The notes under the pieces are model-generated. The model did not search any database and was not told the DNA's origin. It was given only the letters and a program-made list of their open reading frames with translations. Positions 10,649-23,400 of a stretch of 64,000 nt of DNA are shown in pieces. The DNA is from Volvox africanus (lineage: Eukaryota > Chlorophyta > Chlorophyceae > Chlamydomonadales > Volvocaceae). A program made the position numbers and the translations under genes. Positions within the stretch are counted from its first letter, which is position 1, and every line of letters begins with the position of its first letter. The DNA is taken from assembly GCA_030268105.1 (NCBI GenBank), contig BSDZ01000017.1:3080001-3144000 (forward strand), read 5' to 3'.

Positions 10649-12878
10649 ATGCAGGAAGCAGCGTCAAAACTACTGTCCAACGCCGGCAACATTTTACAGC
10701 GCCTGCCGGTGAGCTCTTGGCACTTCCTAATCGCTTTATGCGTTTAGTTTCTCCCTTTGCAGTCTCCCTTTCGGGAAACACGCAAGGTACTCGTTGGCAC
10801 GTGGATTGGGAGGTAGGAAGAAGAGGAAAGAGGATAAGGCTTGGTGATGGGGGTTGTCCCTCTTCCCTATCCTTACCCTTTCATTCTTCTCTCAAGGTCA
10901 GGGTTTTCTTGTGTCATAGTTCGAACTTCAATATCATTTTCCGAACCCCCAATCCATATTTTACCCATTACACCATCCCTGCTTTCAGGTGTTGTCGGAC
11001 GCGCGCAACTTCGCTGCCCTGCGCCAGGCAAGGCAGCTGCAGCAGCTCGTGCTAGCCAAGCAAATACGCGCCCTTGAGGCAGTGTTTGGGCGGCTGCAAT
11101 CCAATCTGTGAGTCCTGTACACTGAGGCAGGGTTGGGGGCAGCGGGAACGATCCCTCGCCTCCATAAACCACGCGCAGCGACAAGCACCCGTGCCGGGCG
11201 TGTGTAAGAACAGCGTTTTAAACAGCGTGTTTAACAGGAGGGGCAGGTCAGGGACAGGAGGGGCAGGTCAGGGACAGGAGGGGCAGGAGGGGCAATCCTA
11301 GAGTAAAAGATGTTTTGTGTGGCGAAGGGGATGTGTAGCGAGAGGCAGTATGGGGTGGAATGTAATTGGCTCCCAAGCACCACCAAGCCATTCGCCCTCA
11401 TCCCCCCCAAACCCTGAAGCCCCGACCCCGGCCGCACAACACTGCAAACTGGACGGCAAACACAAGCGCTTCAGTACGGCACTGCTGAACGGCTCGGCGC
11501 TTTCTCTTCCTCTCTTGACACATCTCACCGTATTCGTGCGTGTGTATATCGTATCACTCGATGTCAACTTGACTTTCCTCCCCGTAAAGTACCCTTCGGA
11601 CATTTTCACTCACTTAGCGCCATCGCAGTTTTGATATCTTCTTCCTATTGGGCGATAGTTATGCTACCGTATTCCTCCCCTCCCTCGCACAACCGTGGGG
11701 TTCCGCCTATTCGCACGCCTTCCGCTATTCATGGTTTGTGTTTCGGGGGTCATTGCCCCCTGCAATCGTGTCACCCCCCATGTCATCATGCCCACTGCCC
11801 TCACAGCGGAGAGCTTGAGGGTTTGGTTCGGATCCAAGAGCGGCTAGTGGTGGAGGTATGGAAGCTGTTAGGCGAGGCACCCTCCGTCGAGGGCTGCGGG
11901 ACGGTGCAGCCGGGAGGGGCCAGCGTGGCCCAGTTAGTGGAGAGCATCGAGGATGTCTGGTGAGCAGCCCGCGGGATCAATGGGGCGGGTCCGGGTCCGG
12001 GTCCAGATGGCAAGTGAAGGCGTCTGAGGTATGGAAGGGGGAAAAGAGGATTTGGACCGTGAACTCGGGTGCACTGGAGGTTGGGACAGCGTCTAATGAG
12101 TTTGCGAGGGGGTGATGTCGGGTTGCCGGTGTGGTGCGGGAACTGATGGAGCCACACAGCTGAGGCTTGTTAGGGGGGGGGAGATTGCGCTGATAACGGA
12201 TCTGACACACAACAAGAGGGGCTCAGGGCGCATGGTCGTATGGGGGAGCAGGTCGTGTGGTATTTGGAGAGTTGTAAGCCTGTTGTGGCGGGTGGCGGTC
12301 ACAAGGGAGGGACATGCAGGAGTGGCGTAGTGGAGGGAAGGGGCGCCGGAGGAGGGGCGGAAGATGAAATGGGCCACCGGCAAGGAATGGCATACGTGAG
12401 GGGGCGCCGGGGGGAAAGGGACATCCAAAACATTCCTGACCTCGCTTGGGGGTCATCCATAACCTATTATAATGATGGATGGCCTAGTTGCTTTTAGTGA
12501 AGGCAGCCGGTGCCAGCCGGTGCCTGAGAAGGGTTCAGCGGGTGGTTCCCTATTGCATGCTGCCCGGCCCGCTCACTGCTCCGGCGATGATTTCGTGTTT
12601 TCGTCCGAACCCATGGGGCCTCCACCAACTCCCGCTGCGCTGTCGCTCTCTCGGATATTCCACCGCCCTCTGGGCAGATGTGAAACCCTGCCTGGTGGGT
12701 TCGTTGCGTTCCTGACTCCGTGCATTGTCCCGATCTTAACTCCACCACCATAACGTCCAGGCGCCTATGTCGAGATGACCTGGCGGTTCGGGCGGCGGCC
12801 CTGGCGGATCTCAACTACTCCACCAGCCCACAGCAGTTCGCGGAGATATATGAGGCGCTGAAAAGTAGGCAGGCGTGA
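10649..12878 (+). CDS. Small predicted helical/coiled-coil protein of unknown function
   Basis: Four exons join in phase: 10649-10708, 10989-11107, 11807-11959 and 12761-12878, giving about 149 residues. Splice donors are strong (GTGAGC, GTGAGT, GTGAGC). The product is rich in Leu, Gln, Arg and Ala. Residues 21-60 contain a heptad-like segment (ALRQARQLQQLVLAKQIRAL), followed by VRIQERLVVEVWKLLGEAP, a short Gly-rich linker and a helical C terminus (QFAEIYEALKSRQA). No signal peptide or membrane segment is seen. It recalls small helical plant proteins of unknown function, but I do not recognise a named family. The clean phase agreement over four exons is the main reason for calling it real. 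Confidence 0.7.
11234..11294 (+). repeat. 20-base tandem repeat, three copies, in an intron
   Basis: The unit ACAGGAGGGGCAGGTCAGGG occurs twice exactly and a third time with changes, within intron 2 of the preceding small-protein gene. Confidence 0.85.
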
Positions 12879-14905
12879 TGTTGAGGGAGGGGGAGGTCAC
12901 CAGACTCGTGTTCGGGCCGCCGAGGAAGTGCTTGTTAAGTGGAGTTGTCACCTCTATGAAATCAGAAACAACAGATGTAAATCACAAGGTGCTGGATGGG
13001 TGGGGTGGGTACGTCGGTGGGTGGGGTTTGGTGGGGTGGGGTGGGTGAAATGGAGTTCGGGAAATAAGTGCGACTGAGGAGGATGTCGTGACGCAGAGTG
13101 TGATGTCATGCAAATATCATTGACGTGCGTAGCAGCCAATAAGACGAACTCGGATTGGCAGGTAAGCGCGCGTTTGACCGCATGTGGATTGGCTGGTGTT
13201 GGACGGCCGTCAGAGGGGGGGAACAGAATAGAAGGGTGTGGTAGAAAACCATGCCTGGGATCACCGTTGGAGGTGCGTCTCTCTGACTGCGGCGGAGGCA
13301 GCCAGGGGGGACAATTCGATTCCCGATGCGACTTCCCTCTATGAGCGTTTCTTTCCAGCCCTCTGCTCATCCCAGGTTGAAGCTTTCGCACTGCCGCAGC
13401 CATTAGCCGTTTAGCAATGTGTTTTCCATATCCATAAAGCGCCCTCATCCCCGCTCGTTCGCTTTCTTTCCCTGATACGTCAAGGTTGCACTGCACTGCT
13501 TCCTGGTGGAGTGAGCGCCGGAAGCGGCGGGGCCTGCACCGCGGTGGTGCTGCTGCAGAGTGTTGCGGCAGCATTTCGCTGAGACGAAGAGGAGGAAGGG
13601 GACCTGCCATGGCCAGCTCTGAGTCGGGAAATAGTTTTGCTACGGCTGCTGACTAGGTTCTCTTCGTTTGGTGTGTCGCCCGTGTGCCACTCTGTTTATT
13701 TGCGGTTGCTTTACCCTGCTTACATTTTTTTTGTTCCCCAGGGTTCTCTTGTTCTGTGTGGTGTATATGCTCCAGGCTGCAATACAGAGAAGGCCTCATG
13801 TCAGCACATTCTCCTTTGTTTATCTTCTTGATCAGCATTATGCCTCAATTCTATCAAGCGAAGGCAGCGCTGTGACAACAGACAAGGTTTCGTGCTGATT
13901 TCACAGCGGGTCAGGCTTTGTTTGGGCATGTTCCTCAAAGCTTGAGGGGGATTAGGACGTGGAAACAAGTTCCCGCGTCCACATAACGGGAAGGTTGATT
14001 GCTGTTTGGAAATTTGATTATGACCTAAGCCATAATGGGCGTGAGGTGGACTCCTGGCAAACGACATGCTGCAATGTCGGCGTGGTTTCCACTTTGTTTA
14101 TGGATGGACTACCAGATGAGAAGGGTAATAAGGGAAAGGGTGTTGGTCATGCATAGTGCCTCTTTAAGGCTCTTTGTTGGGATCACGGTAGCAAGCAAGC
14201 GAGCTGCAATGCTTGTGGGGTTAATTATAACGGGATGGCATGCGTTGACAGAACCGTGTAGATAGATGTTTATGACGCGTCCAATCCCATCAAAACATGC
14301 TTATATATTCGGCGGCAGGGGTCCTTGGCAGCAAAAGCACCCAACAATCCATACCTTGCACCATGGGGGAAAGGAACGACAATGCAGCAATATGCAGAGT
14401 ACCGGCACCCAACCATCCATGAGCATGCAAGGGTGACCCCCTGGCTCACGAGAATGGAGGTTTTGGCACTATGTTATTGTGGTGCCAACTATTTAAACAC
14501 CGTGAAAACTATTGTTGTTGTTAAATTAAAGCAGCTACTTTATCAATTAACACATAGGGGGTAAATGGCCCTTACTGGCTCCTATGACCCCCGAAGCGCC
14601 ATAGTGACCACTACTGCCGTTACCATGAATGCTCATCAGGGTCTTTCTGCACTATACATAGATCCCACAAGCTTATACATTGACCCCCATGACAGACGTT
14701 GACGGCTCCTAATGCCTAGGTCACCACAGATACATTGCCCCATGAACGGTTAGTTTAATATGTTTTTATAACGGAGGATTTCGGGCACAACACGACACGA
14801 CACGACAGGAATACCCTACGCCGCCTACCCCCTACATAGGCTGATATCTAAACGACGGAGTACTGTTAGCCCCCAAACCAATAACGCTGACTGCCCGGGC
14901 TGCAG
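12879..14905. other. Gene-poor stretch, no gene supported
   Basis: Contains the 3' end of the preceding gene, a G-rich GGGTGGGGTGGG-type tract near 12990-13050, and a 218-codon open frame on the minus strand (12954-13610). That frame shows no recognisable motif and its composition is distorted by the G-rich tract, so it is not called as a gene. Confidence 0.4.
12976..12980 (+). promoter_or_regulatory. Possible TGTAA polyadenylation signal of the small helical protein gene
   Basis: TGTAA lies 98 bases after the stop codon of the four-exon gene ending at 12878. Confidence 0.4.
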
Positions 14906-15862
14906 GACCTCCATCTGCCCGCACCTATTGATGCATTCTGGTCGCTAGGTAAGCGGCAGTGGGATGCGCGTCACGGACAGTGTTTGCACGACAGTACGTA
15001 TCCTCATCCCAACCACATATATCTATCGCCACGTCCACTTCATAATTGTCCAAATTTATTGCATATGACAGGAGCCTAGTTACCTGTTCTGCTGTATGGG
15101 CTGCCGGTGCCGAGGAATGGTCCAGCCTCCACACCGCAGCTTCACCTGACACCCGCACGGCCGTCTCCTATTCAAGACCCAGATATGTATGGGGGTTCTC
15201 GCAGTGATACCACCTCATCCTCTCGGCCCGCTCCAACCATGTGGTTCAGTCTATTTTGTTGGCAGTGTCCACTGGATCCATGAAATCCAGCTTAGCGAAG
15301 CGAACCAAGTGAAGTGCACATTCTGCCCCCATCCAGCACGTTTATCCTGTAGACATACATTTCTAAATGTGACTAAGGGACATTGCGCATACACGCCCTC
15401 TGCGTCAAGCCGTGGATCATATCCGCGACGCCGAGGTAAGAGGTCCCATTTGGTCCCCGCATCCCCAGCTAAAAGCACCGGCCTGGAGCGCCCCAGTATC
15501 ATCACAACCGCTACCGCACTACGTCAAAACCGCGTCAAGAATAGAGAGCCCTAATGCTCATCATCATAACCTGCGAGCCACTATTGTGAGGTCTACGAAA
15601 CACACTGCGTTTGTCATTCACTATAATGCAATCAAAGCCGCAGCTGCGGCAGCAGAAGCTCTTACCTTAGCCCCTAAAACCTTAGAAACGGGGAGCTGCC
15701 ACGATGTGCCTCCTGCGGGCCTGCTGTCCGCCTTCGCCTACCTCTTGCCCCCTGCCTGCTCCCAGATGATAGGCGGCCATTTCTAAAGCCTGCGAAGACT
15801 GGCTCCCGGACGCGGGAGTCCGGGAATCTGTCCGGGAGTACCTGCCTACAACCGGCCCTTAA
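14906..15862 (+). other. Exon-like fragments of an unidentified plus-strand gene or pseudogene
   Basis: Several short pieces look like exons but could not be joined. One at about 14906-14949 follows a CTGCAG acceptor, reads DLHLPAPIDAFWSL and ends at GTAAGC. One reads PLRQAVDHIRDAE and ends at GTAAGA near 15436. A segment near 15690-15765 reads LLSAFAYLLPPACSQMI, and one near 15778-15862 reads ISKACEDWLPDAGVRESVRE in a shifted frame and then stops. The frame change between the last two suggests either a missed intron or decay. No family was recognised. Confidence 0.25.
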
Positions 15863-15959
15863 GCGCCAGAACCTGCTCACTGCCACCATGTGCCCGCGCT
15901 ACCAGTGTCCCTGCGACCAACTGCTGGCTGAACTGCACCGCCCCAGCCGCCAGCACGTC

Positions 15960-16544
15960 GTCAATGTCATCTATGCGCGATGCTTAAACACCGCAGGCCC
16001 CCGCCATCAACAAGTCCATCTCGGCGTCAATATCCACATGCTGCCAGCCTTACTCATCAGTCATAAGGAAAGAAAAGCCGTCAACGTCTGCCTGTACGGC
16101 GGCTACCAGTACGGGGCCGGCCGCCAGCATATCCTCCAAGGACACATTGAGTTCATCGGACATCAGGCCAAGCATGTCCTCACAGTCATGATCGCCTGAT
16201 GCGACGACGTCCACCTTCGCCACCGGCAGGGTCGGCGGCAGCAGTGGCGTTGAGCGGAATGGGCGCTTAACCGTCGCATTAGCAGGCGAGCTCGTCGCAC
16301 CCTGCACCTGCGGCCGTCTGCGGATAGGTGTGCCGGTGCCAGTGAAGGCGCCGGTGCCGTCCAAGCTGTTAGATCGCTGCCGTGACTGCCGTTTCTCGAC
16401 ACAATAACGACAACACAAATGTTCTCTGGCTCGGGTCCTTTGATGGCAGAAGCAGAAGGTCCCGTTGCGTGTGTCAGCCAAATCACCTTCACGGCTTCCT
16501 GAGAAGTAGTGCGAGGCAGAGTCCGTGTGTGGGCCGTGCGGCAT
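15960..16544 (-). pseudogene. Unknown ORF, copy A of a diverged duplication, interrupted by a stop
   Basis: A minus-strand reading frame from 16544 runs to a stop at about 16050 and resumes in the same frame as an HVDIDAEMDLL segment. It matches copy B at 17187-17741: CEDMLGLMSDELNVSLEDML here against CEEPLGLMPNEPDISYADIL there, then VVQAD/AVQAD and HVDIDAEMDLL against HLDIDAELELL. The upstream part has a Cys/His-rich stretch (CFCHQRT...CCRYCVEKR). The matched segment is acidic. The in-frame stop suggests decay. No family was recognised. Confidence 0.5.
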
Positions 16545-17186
16545 GTAGCGGCCAGACAGCTAGTCATGATTGGTGCCGCTGTCCATGCCGCCTTCGAGCT
16601 GGCTGTGGGCAAACAGCGGTCCGTCCGTGAGACTCAGCAGACCATTTTACCTTGAGGCTTGCTGTCTTCTGGACATGAAGCGGGAGCTACTTTCACTTGT
16701 CCCGAGCAAAACCGAGGCGGGACCAAATCCCTGCCGCTGATGTGGACGCTGTGTCCCTCGTAAGTTGTGGATAAGCTGTTGGCTCCTCCTGCAATTCTGA
16801 GCCAGCACCCCGCCTCATCGAAGCAACAGCTTGATCTTTTACTATTACTATTCATCGCTGAATCTATCACCTGCGAAACGTTACAGTGAACACATTTCAA
16901 TACTGACAAGAACATGTAACGTCGGACGGCGCTAGGAAAGCATGTCCCATGCACTTATAGTAGCTAGGAAAAATATATGACCAATCGTTAAACAGATTGG
17001 CTACCGCCCACTATAGGCAGTCAGCGCACCATCCGGAACTACTGCTACACTTGAGCTAAGAACACCCGCACTCACCAGTCCGTGCCATGACATAACTGTC
17101 TGTTACATGTGCACCAGTCGCACCCCAAGTCGTTGCGCCCACCTCACACATCGTGCTAGCTGTTAGCAAGGAGTCCAAGGGGCCCT

Positions 17187-17741
17187 TTAGTCCTGATGAG
17201 CAGAACGACGCCGTAATTGTGCCGTAATTCGCAAATAGCCAGTCTGCCTCCGCGGCAATATGCGACCAAGTCTACTCGCTGTCAATGTCAAAGCCCTCCA
17301 AGGACTTGTTGATGCCATGCAGTTGCGACATCTCTGGATGTGTCTCGCCACCACGTAGCCCGCCAACCCCAACAGCTCTAGCTCCGCATCAATGTCCAAA
17401 TGTTGCCTGTCGCATTCGTCGAAAATATTAACGGAGAAGCTGTCCGCATCTGCCTGCACGACGATGGACAGTACGGGGTAGGCCGCCAGGATGTCCGCAT
17501 AGGATATGTCGGGCTCATTAGGCATCAGGCCCAGGGGTTCCTCGCAGCCATGACTGCCCGACACAGTCTCATCTTCTGCTGGCAACAGGATCCGCACAGT
17601 CCCAGTCGATACTGCCAACACTGGGTTCCGCTGACTCATTGACGGGGGAGGCGTTGCTGACATCACAGCTGCTGGGGTGCTGCCGTCGCGACCGCAGAAC
17701 CAGCAGAACTTCACCACGGTAGCCACCACGCCCCTCGCCAA
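17187..17741 (-). CDS. Hypothetical protein, copy B of a diverged duplication
   Basis: An uninterrupted 184-codon minus-strand frame, related to copy A at 15960-16544 over about 90 residues. Near its start is FCWFCGRDG, possibly a partial zinc-binding pair. The middle is acidic (EDETVSGSHGCEEPLGLM, DISYADILAAYP, DIDAELELLGLAG). The last 50 residues are Arg-rich and not shared with copy A. There is no membrane segment. It could be a gene, one exon of a gene, or a fragment of a dispersed repeat; no function can be assigned. Confidence 0.4.
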   Translation of the reverse strand: MARGVVATVVKFCWFCGRDGSTPAAVMSATPPPSMSQRNPVLAVSTGTVRILLPAEDETVSGSHGCEEPLGLMPNEPDISYADILAAYPVLSIVVQADADSFSVNIFDECDRQHLDIDAELELLGLAGYVVARHIQRCRNCMASTSPWRALTLTASRLGRILPRRQTGYLRITAQLRRRSAHQD

Positions 17742-20439
17742 GCTGACCCACTTGGTAACAAAAGCAGAACTTTCAGTTGCATTTATAGTCTCAAAAATGT
17801 TGCCATCTTTTCCCTCGCTGTGCGCAGCTTGGCTGGCGCGGTCTATTGTGGTGCACGCGGCGGGATGGGAGGGGCTGATGCGACAGGGGCGGGCTGCGCA
17901 GGCGGGTAGGAAAGAGGAGCAAATAAAGTTTCATAAAGACGACCATGCAAAGTCGAACATGAGGCTCAAAACGCAAGCTTAAGGAATGCAGTCAAACCCC
18001 AGTCAAATGTTCAAAATCCTTCCCTTACCTCCAGCAGAGCCTGGAAGGCTTTCTTGGCTAACTATTGACGTTAGCCGCGGCGATGTCAACCTGTTAAGCG
18101 ATGTCAACCTGTTAAGCGATGTCAACCTGTTAACCGGAACGTGGCTTAGTAAGCATAGGGTAAAGTTGACTAAAAGGACATCATCTGAAACGGCAAGAAT
18201 TCTTACTTTGTCTTCTTCGTTTCCTCATGATCGTGGAGATACATGCTTGCTAGTTTGCCGGCGCTGTCGCCTAGGTGTCCTTCCTTGTTGCTTCATACCC
18301 TTCTCCAGCTCGCCGAAGCGAAGCTGCATGCAATCGCACAAATAATCGCCCGAACAAATACTATACGCCTTATAGGTTTTAAGAAATTATAATTATATGG
18401 CCAAAGTGGACTGGTCAACCGTGTTGCAGGCCGATGTGTTCCCCTGATAGCTAGAATCCAGGTACGCATGTGAGCATGTATTTGTGTAAAGGCGACTGGT
18501 TAATAATTTGCCACAGGCCAATACACACTGGTGCTCTGGCCTCTGGTGCCGTTGACCAAGCGATACGAGTCTTGTCCACGTCAATAATTATTGTCCAGGC
18601 CTCGTGCATAAACGAGTGCAGCCCTTTTGGTAATTATGTTCATGCCGGAAAGCTTGTGGCTGCTTGTTTAGAACGTCATCACATTCAAAATGTTTTTGCT
18701 GCGCGCTGACCTGTTTGAATCTCGCATCTCGCGCGGCGGTCCTTCGTCCGTTCCCGTCGGATGACAGCTGCGTATGCGGGTGCAGATAAGGATGCAAGCT
18801 AGGTATTGGTCTGGGCTAATGGAATTTGCATTTGGGGTTAGGAAAATCTGGTGGGATGCCTATCATTTTTTCCATGCCTCTCCAGGCGCTGGCCATGATC
18901 AGGCAGGCGTGAGCTGGACTTGGAGAGCTGGACGCGGCAGGACACGATAGGACACTGCGACGTAACATTTCCACGGGCATTAGTCATCCGTTGCGGAGAA
19001 ATATATGTTCATCTGCACGCAGGTCGGATTTGGCTTAGGACGGCCCAGACTCAATGTGGGCGGACTGCTTCCCCCCGTGAAGGTAGAGGACAGGCAGGTT
19101 TACAGCCACCGAAGTGGATTTCCTATTAGCATCCAAAAGGCATGTGCACAATCGTATTCAAATGCCTATCCAAAGCACACCCTTCCCTAGCATAGACAAA
19201 TTGCACTCTCGTCATCACATCTCAATTGCATGAATATCCTGGATTATAGCCAGATGTTGCTCTGCAAATTGAGCACACTCTACGTATTGTCTTCAAATGA
19301 TAAGCAGCAACAGAACAAATGCACGAAGCAGCTCATGCGCACCGAATGAAGAAATTGTCAAAACTCCGAATAGTCCGTACAGCATTCTAAAAACGCATTT
19401 CTTCAGTTATTGTGGACCATGAACTACTTCCTGGCCCCTGAACGGATCCCGACCCTGGACATGCTGAACCCAGTGAGTCAGGATAAACCTTACACACACC
19501 TTTGCAAATGCTCTTCTGCACGCCATTCTAGCTATGCTGCAGTGCCGACACACTTTGCCACCCCACCCCATTCATTCGGCACATGTAAAGGAAGCCAGGA
19601 AAGGAAAGATAGGACACGTCCCTGAGCGGCCCGAATCCCAAGGGCGAATCCAGACAACGCACCACTGAGCATTCAGGACTAATCACCTGAACCGGGACTC
19701 AGCCTAGAGCCGCGAAAAAGAATACACGCTACAGATTCTTACGCAGACAATGAAAGAATGCGTGCGGGAGGTTCGGGATAAATTTGCCGCGCACATATCC
19801 ATGCAGTGCTAGTACTACGCTCCTTGTGGGGGGGCAAAATTTACTGGGTTGAGGTCATTAGGCCACATTGACAGCTTCACCAGAAAGGCATCAGGATGTG
19901 GACGGCATTACCAGTTCAGCCAGAATTGCATGTGCCTGCACTGAATTGCACGTACCTACCTATCTTGCATTCGCCTCTGCTACACTGGCGACCACGCAAA
20001 TGCTTTCTCTTCACCCCTTGCCTTGCCGCGGAGCACAAAGATTGTCTTTGGGCAATAGACGGGGTGGAATATTGCAGCGGTGTACCGGATTTAAAAACGA
20101 TTTCTAGGGGCATAAGCAGGCAGATACCCATGAATGTGGCTATCGATCTAACTGCATGCATGCTGCGGGGAACTGCTTTCTGTGTACGAAGCTCGCTCGG
20201 ATCAAAACCTCACATCCATGGCCCCTGGTGCCAAGCAAATATCACGGCTGCATGCAAACATCTCCAACAGATCTTCATTTGCATACTTAACCTTTCGTTC
20301 GTGAAGCGATATCTCGCCCATCCCTCAATGATATACAAACAACAGCACCTTGCCTCCCTCTCCTCACCTCACATGCCCCGCCCTGTCCTACCCTGTCTCA
20401 CCAAGCACCCACTACCCACTCATCCCCCCGGCAACGTGT
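17742..20439. other. Gene-poor stretch, no gene supported
   Basis: No exon chain or conserved motif was found on either strand. It contains the 18-base tandem repeat at 18080 and, at its right end, the region downstream of the membrane-protein gene that ends at 20440. Confidence 0.45.
18080..18133 (+). repeat. Perfect 18-base tandem repeat, three copies
   Basis: The unit GCGATGTCAACCTGTTAA occurs three times in a row without mismatch. Confidence 0.97.
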
Positions 20440-23400
20440 TCATCCCCTGCTCCAGGCAAACCAGGCTCCCGGCCGCCTGACTCGGCCCCGGCTCAGCTGC
20501 AGTGCAGTCCGCGCTGTGACTGTCGCCTTGTCAAGAACATGCGTCAAGGCAAACATGAAGGCGTGGAAGCGCACGGTGTCGTCGGAGTGGGTGGCGGCAA
20601 ATAGGTCCTCCGACTTCTCCCCCAGTGAACGGACAACAGCATGGAAGGACCGCCGCACGTCGTGGATCGCCTGACGGAACTGGGGAAGTGCAAGAAGGCA
20701 CAAAAGGGGAGGGCCAGGTCGCAGGCCAGCCACCTAGAACACCAAGGAACATAGAGTTATCCCAACACCAATCCCTTCAATTTGTTTTAACACCAATTCG
20801 CGGTTTTTTTAGCACGGGCGCTTCTACCGCAATGATGCCTTGGTATGCAAGGTAGGGTTCAAGCTAGGCGAGGTAGGGTACGCTCAAAGGTTTCTTAGCT
20901 TTGGGGTTTTTAAAAATCCCTTCACCGCGTCGTGTTATCTTTCGACGGCCTGTGCTGGCTCATGGCCACGCCAACCGGCTACGCACCTGCAGCCTCCGCT
21001 CGTCCAGGTCCATAATGGCTTCCTTCAGTCCTCCACTCGGGTGGGCACCGCATCCCGGCCCGATGGCCCGCGAGGGCTCACCACTCAGCTCAGCTCCCGC
21101 CCCTTCAGCAGACCCCCCGCTTGCGGCTCCCGGGTTCCGACGTTGCGGGGTCCGGTACTCACCGTCCGGATCCATCAGGCAAGCGGTGGCCACCACGAGT
21201 CGGTCGAACGCGGAAAGCATAGCCTGGGCAGCCGGCGAGGTGGAAGCTGTGGATTAATCCTCTGAATAAAATCGCTGAGCATAAATGCCGTGCATGGAGA
21301 TACAGTTCCACGTTCTTGGTTGCTCTAGGTGGACGGCTTTACGGCTTTGGAATCAGATGTATTCAGATGGCCAGCCAGCCAGTGCAGTGTACGCGGTGTC
21401 GGGATGTCGCAACCCCTGACCGAGGTCACCCATGCCTGGCCCCGCCCCAGCCTTAGCCGGCCGCCAAGGAGCCCCTCCCTGGCGAAGTGCATCTCAAGTG
21501 ACCAAGAGTTCAATCTCCTAGAACCGGTACATACATGTAAGGTTTAGGGAAGTCCGGAGCTGCAAATCCATGATAACCACAGTGGGGAGTTAAGCCCCTT
21601 CCTGCCCCTGCTCCCATACCCCCTTCCTGTCCTCCCTCAGCACCCCATCACCTCATCGTTGTCATACTGCCCCATCGCCCGTCTCATCCTGTTTCCTCAC
21701 TCACAGATAAACTCTTCCCCCTATCCCAAGGGCACCCACCCACGACCCACAATCATCTCCCCGTGCAGCGGCAGCACCAACGCCGCAAAGCCCCAGCCTG
21801 ACAGCCGGCCATAGACCGGTGGTGGTGTATCCACCACCACCAGCTGCAGGGCCTCCAGCCTATCCGCCAGCAGCAGGCAGCAGCGTAAGACCGCAGTGAC
21901 GATCTGACGAGGTTGAGCGGGCGGGGTTGGCACATGGAGCATGTGAGCAAATGATATGGCGGCGTAGGATCAGATTGCTCTAGCCATGCATACATCCACA
22001 ATGGCACCCTTTAGCTAGTGGGTCAGCCACGCGAAGTGTGCTTCAAATCCTGTACCGGTAACATACTCCAATCATCCAGTGTCCCGACGCAGGCCGCCGC
22101 CTCTGCCATGATGAGCGGATATGGAGGTCAGTGTTTTTCGTTTTTGTGAGTCGGATTTGGGGTACAAGTCAAGTAACGAAAATTTCTTTTTCCGTTACGA
22201 TGGTTACAAACTTACCATGGCAAAAAAGGCTAGGGGGCCTTTTGCGCCCCGTCAGAGCATGAAAACCTCTAAATACCACCTTGCCTCAGGTTTTACAAGG
22301 TTCATTTTCATGGATGGCTCCCTCTCACTATTGCTCTGCATGTATCCACTTGCAGTTGCTGCTCACCACGTCTCAAGGTGGAAAACTGGAAATGGTCTCT
22401 GCGTATGGAAATGTGTTGAACGTCAGTAAGTCCTGGGCATACATGCACATGCAGAGGGCCGTCAGGCTGGAGAACCCCGCTGACCTGGTGGAACTGCTTG
22501 CCAATGACTATGGGCTAAGCTTAGAAAATTGTTCTTTTGTCTTTGGAAGAGCAACAGCGTTTGGGGGCTTCATCTCATCATTCGCACACACAGTTATGAG
22601 TATTCCAGGCAAAACTGCCTCTTCTGTGAAATCTACCGGGCTTTCAGGCCCGGTGCCCCAGCAGTGGGAGGTGGGCCTTGAACCAGGGCTAATATCTTGA
22701 AGTCCCCTCAACACAACCATTCTACTCTATTATATCCACCTGCAGACATATCCCCCATTAGAATATTTTCAAATATTTCGTCATTTTGGACCATTTTATT
22801 TACCCATTTTTATTTACCCATAGACATTCCAGCAGGATCGTACACGCACTTCATACCATCCATCACAAGTAACCATCCCAAGTCCCGACCAGTTTTCCTG
22901 GTTACGGCTTCTGAAGTCCAAAATATCTTCTTGGTTACGAAAAAGTAACTGGTTGCTGAAAAAAACACTGATGCAGGTGCTGATGTAGCTTTCCGTTATT
23001 TTCAAAAGCTCAGTGCACTGAGATGAACAGGCGAGGAGATCGGAGGTACATATCACGATGCGATGCGATGTGATGTGATGTGATGCGAGATCGAAGAGCC
23101 CGAAGCAGGCCCCATTACGGTGCTGTGGGTTCAGGTGGGCGACCGCAACAAAGCATTAACAGCCATCTACCTCATTCACTAGCTAGCAGTCCCAGACTCT
23201 CATAACTTTGCTCACCATGGGTGTCGCATAGATTCCGCGGGTCCACACAGCTGTGTCCTTCATCAAGGACGTTTGGACTGCAAGGAGCGGCCCCGACACA
23301 TGGGCCTGGAGAGAGAGAAGGGGAATGGGACCGGCCGGGCGGGCAGAACAGTATGGTTATGTGGCGATACAGGAAGCCGATGATTTTAGATTCCATTCGG

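Noticed and set aside
10910..10935. tRNA-like T-loop sequence TAGTTCGAACTT
   Set aside because: No matching acceptor stem, D arm or anticodon arm could be placed around it.
12954..13610. 218-codon minus-strand open frame
   Set aside because: Its length comes partly from a G-rich repeat tract, it overlaps the 3' end of a supported gene and it has no motif.
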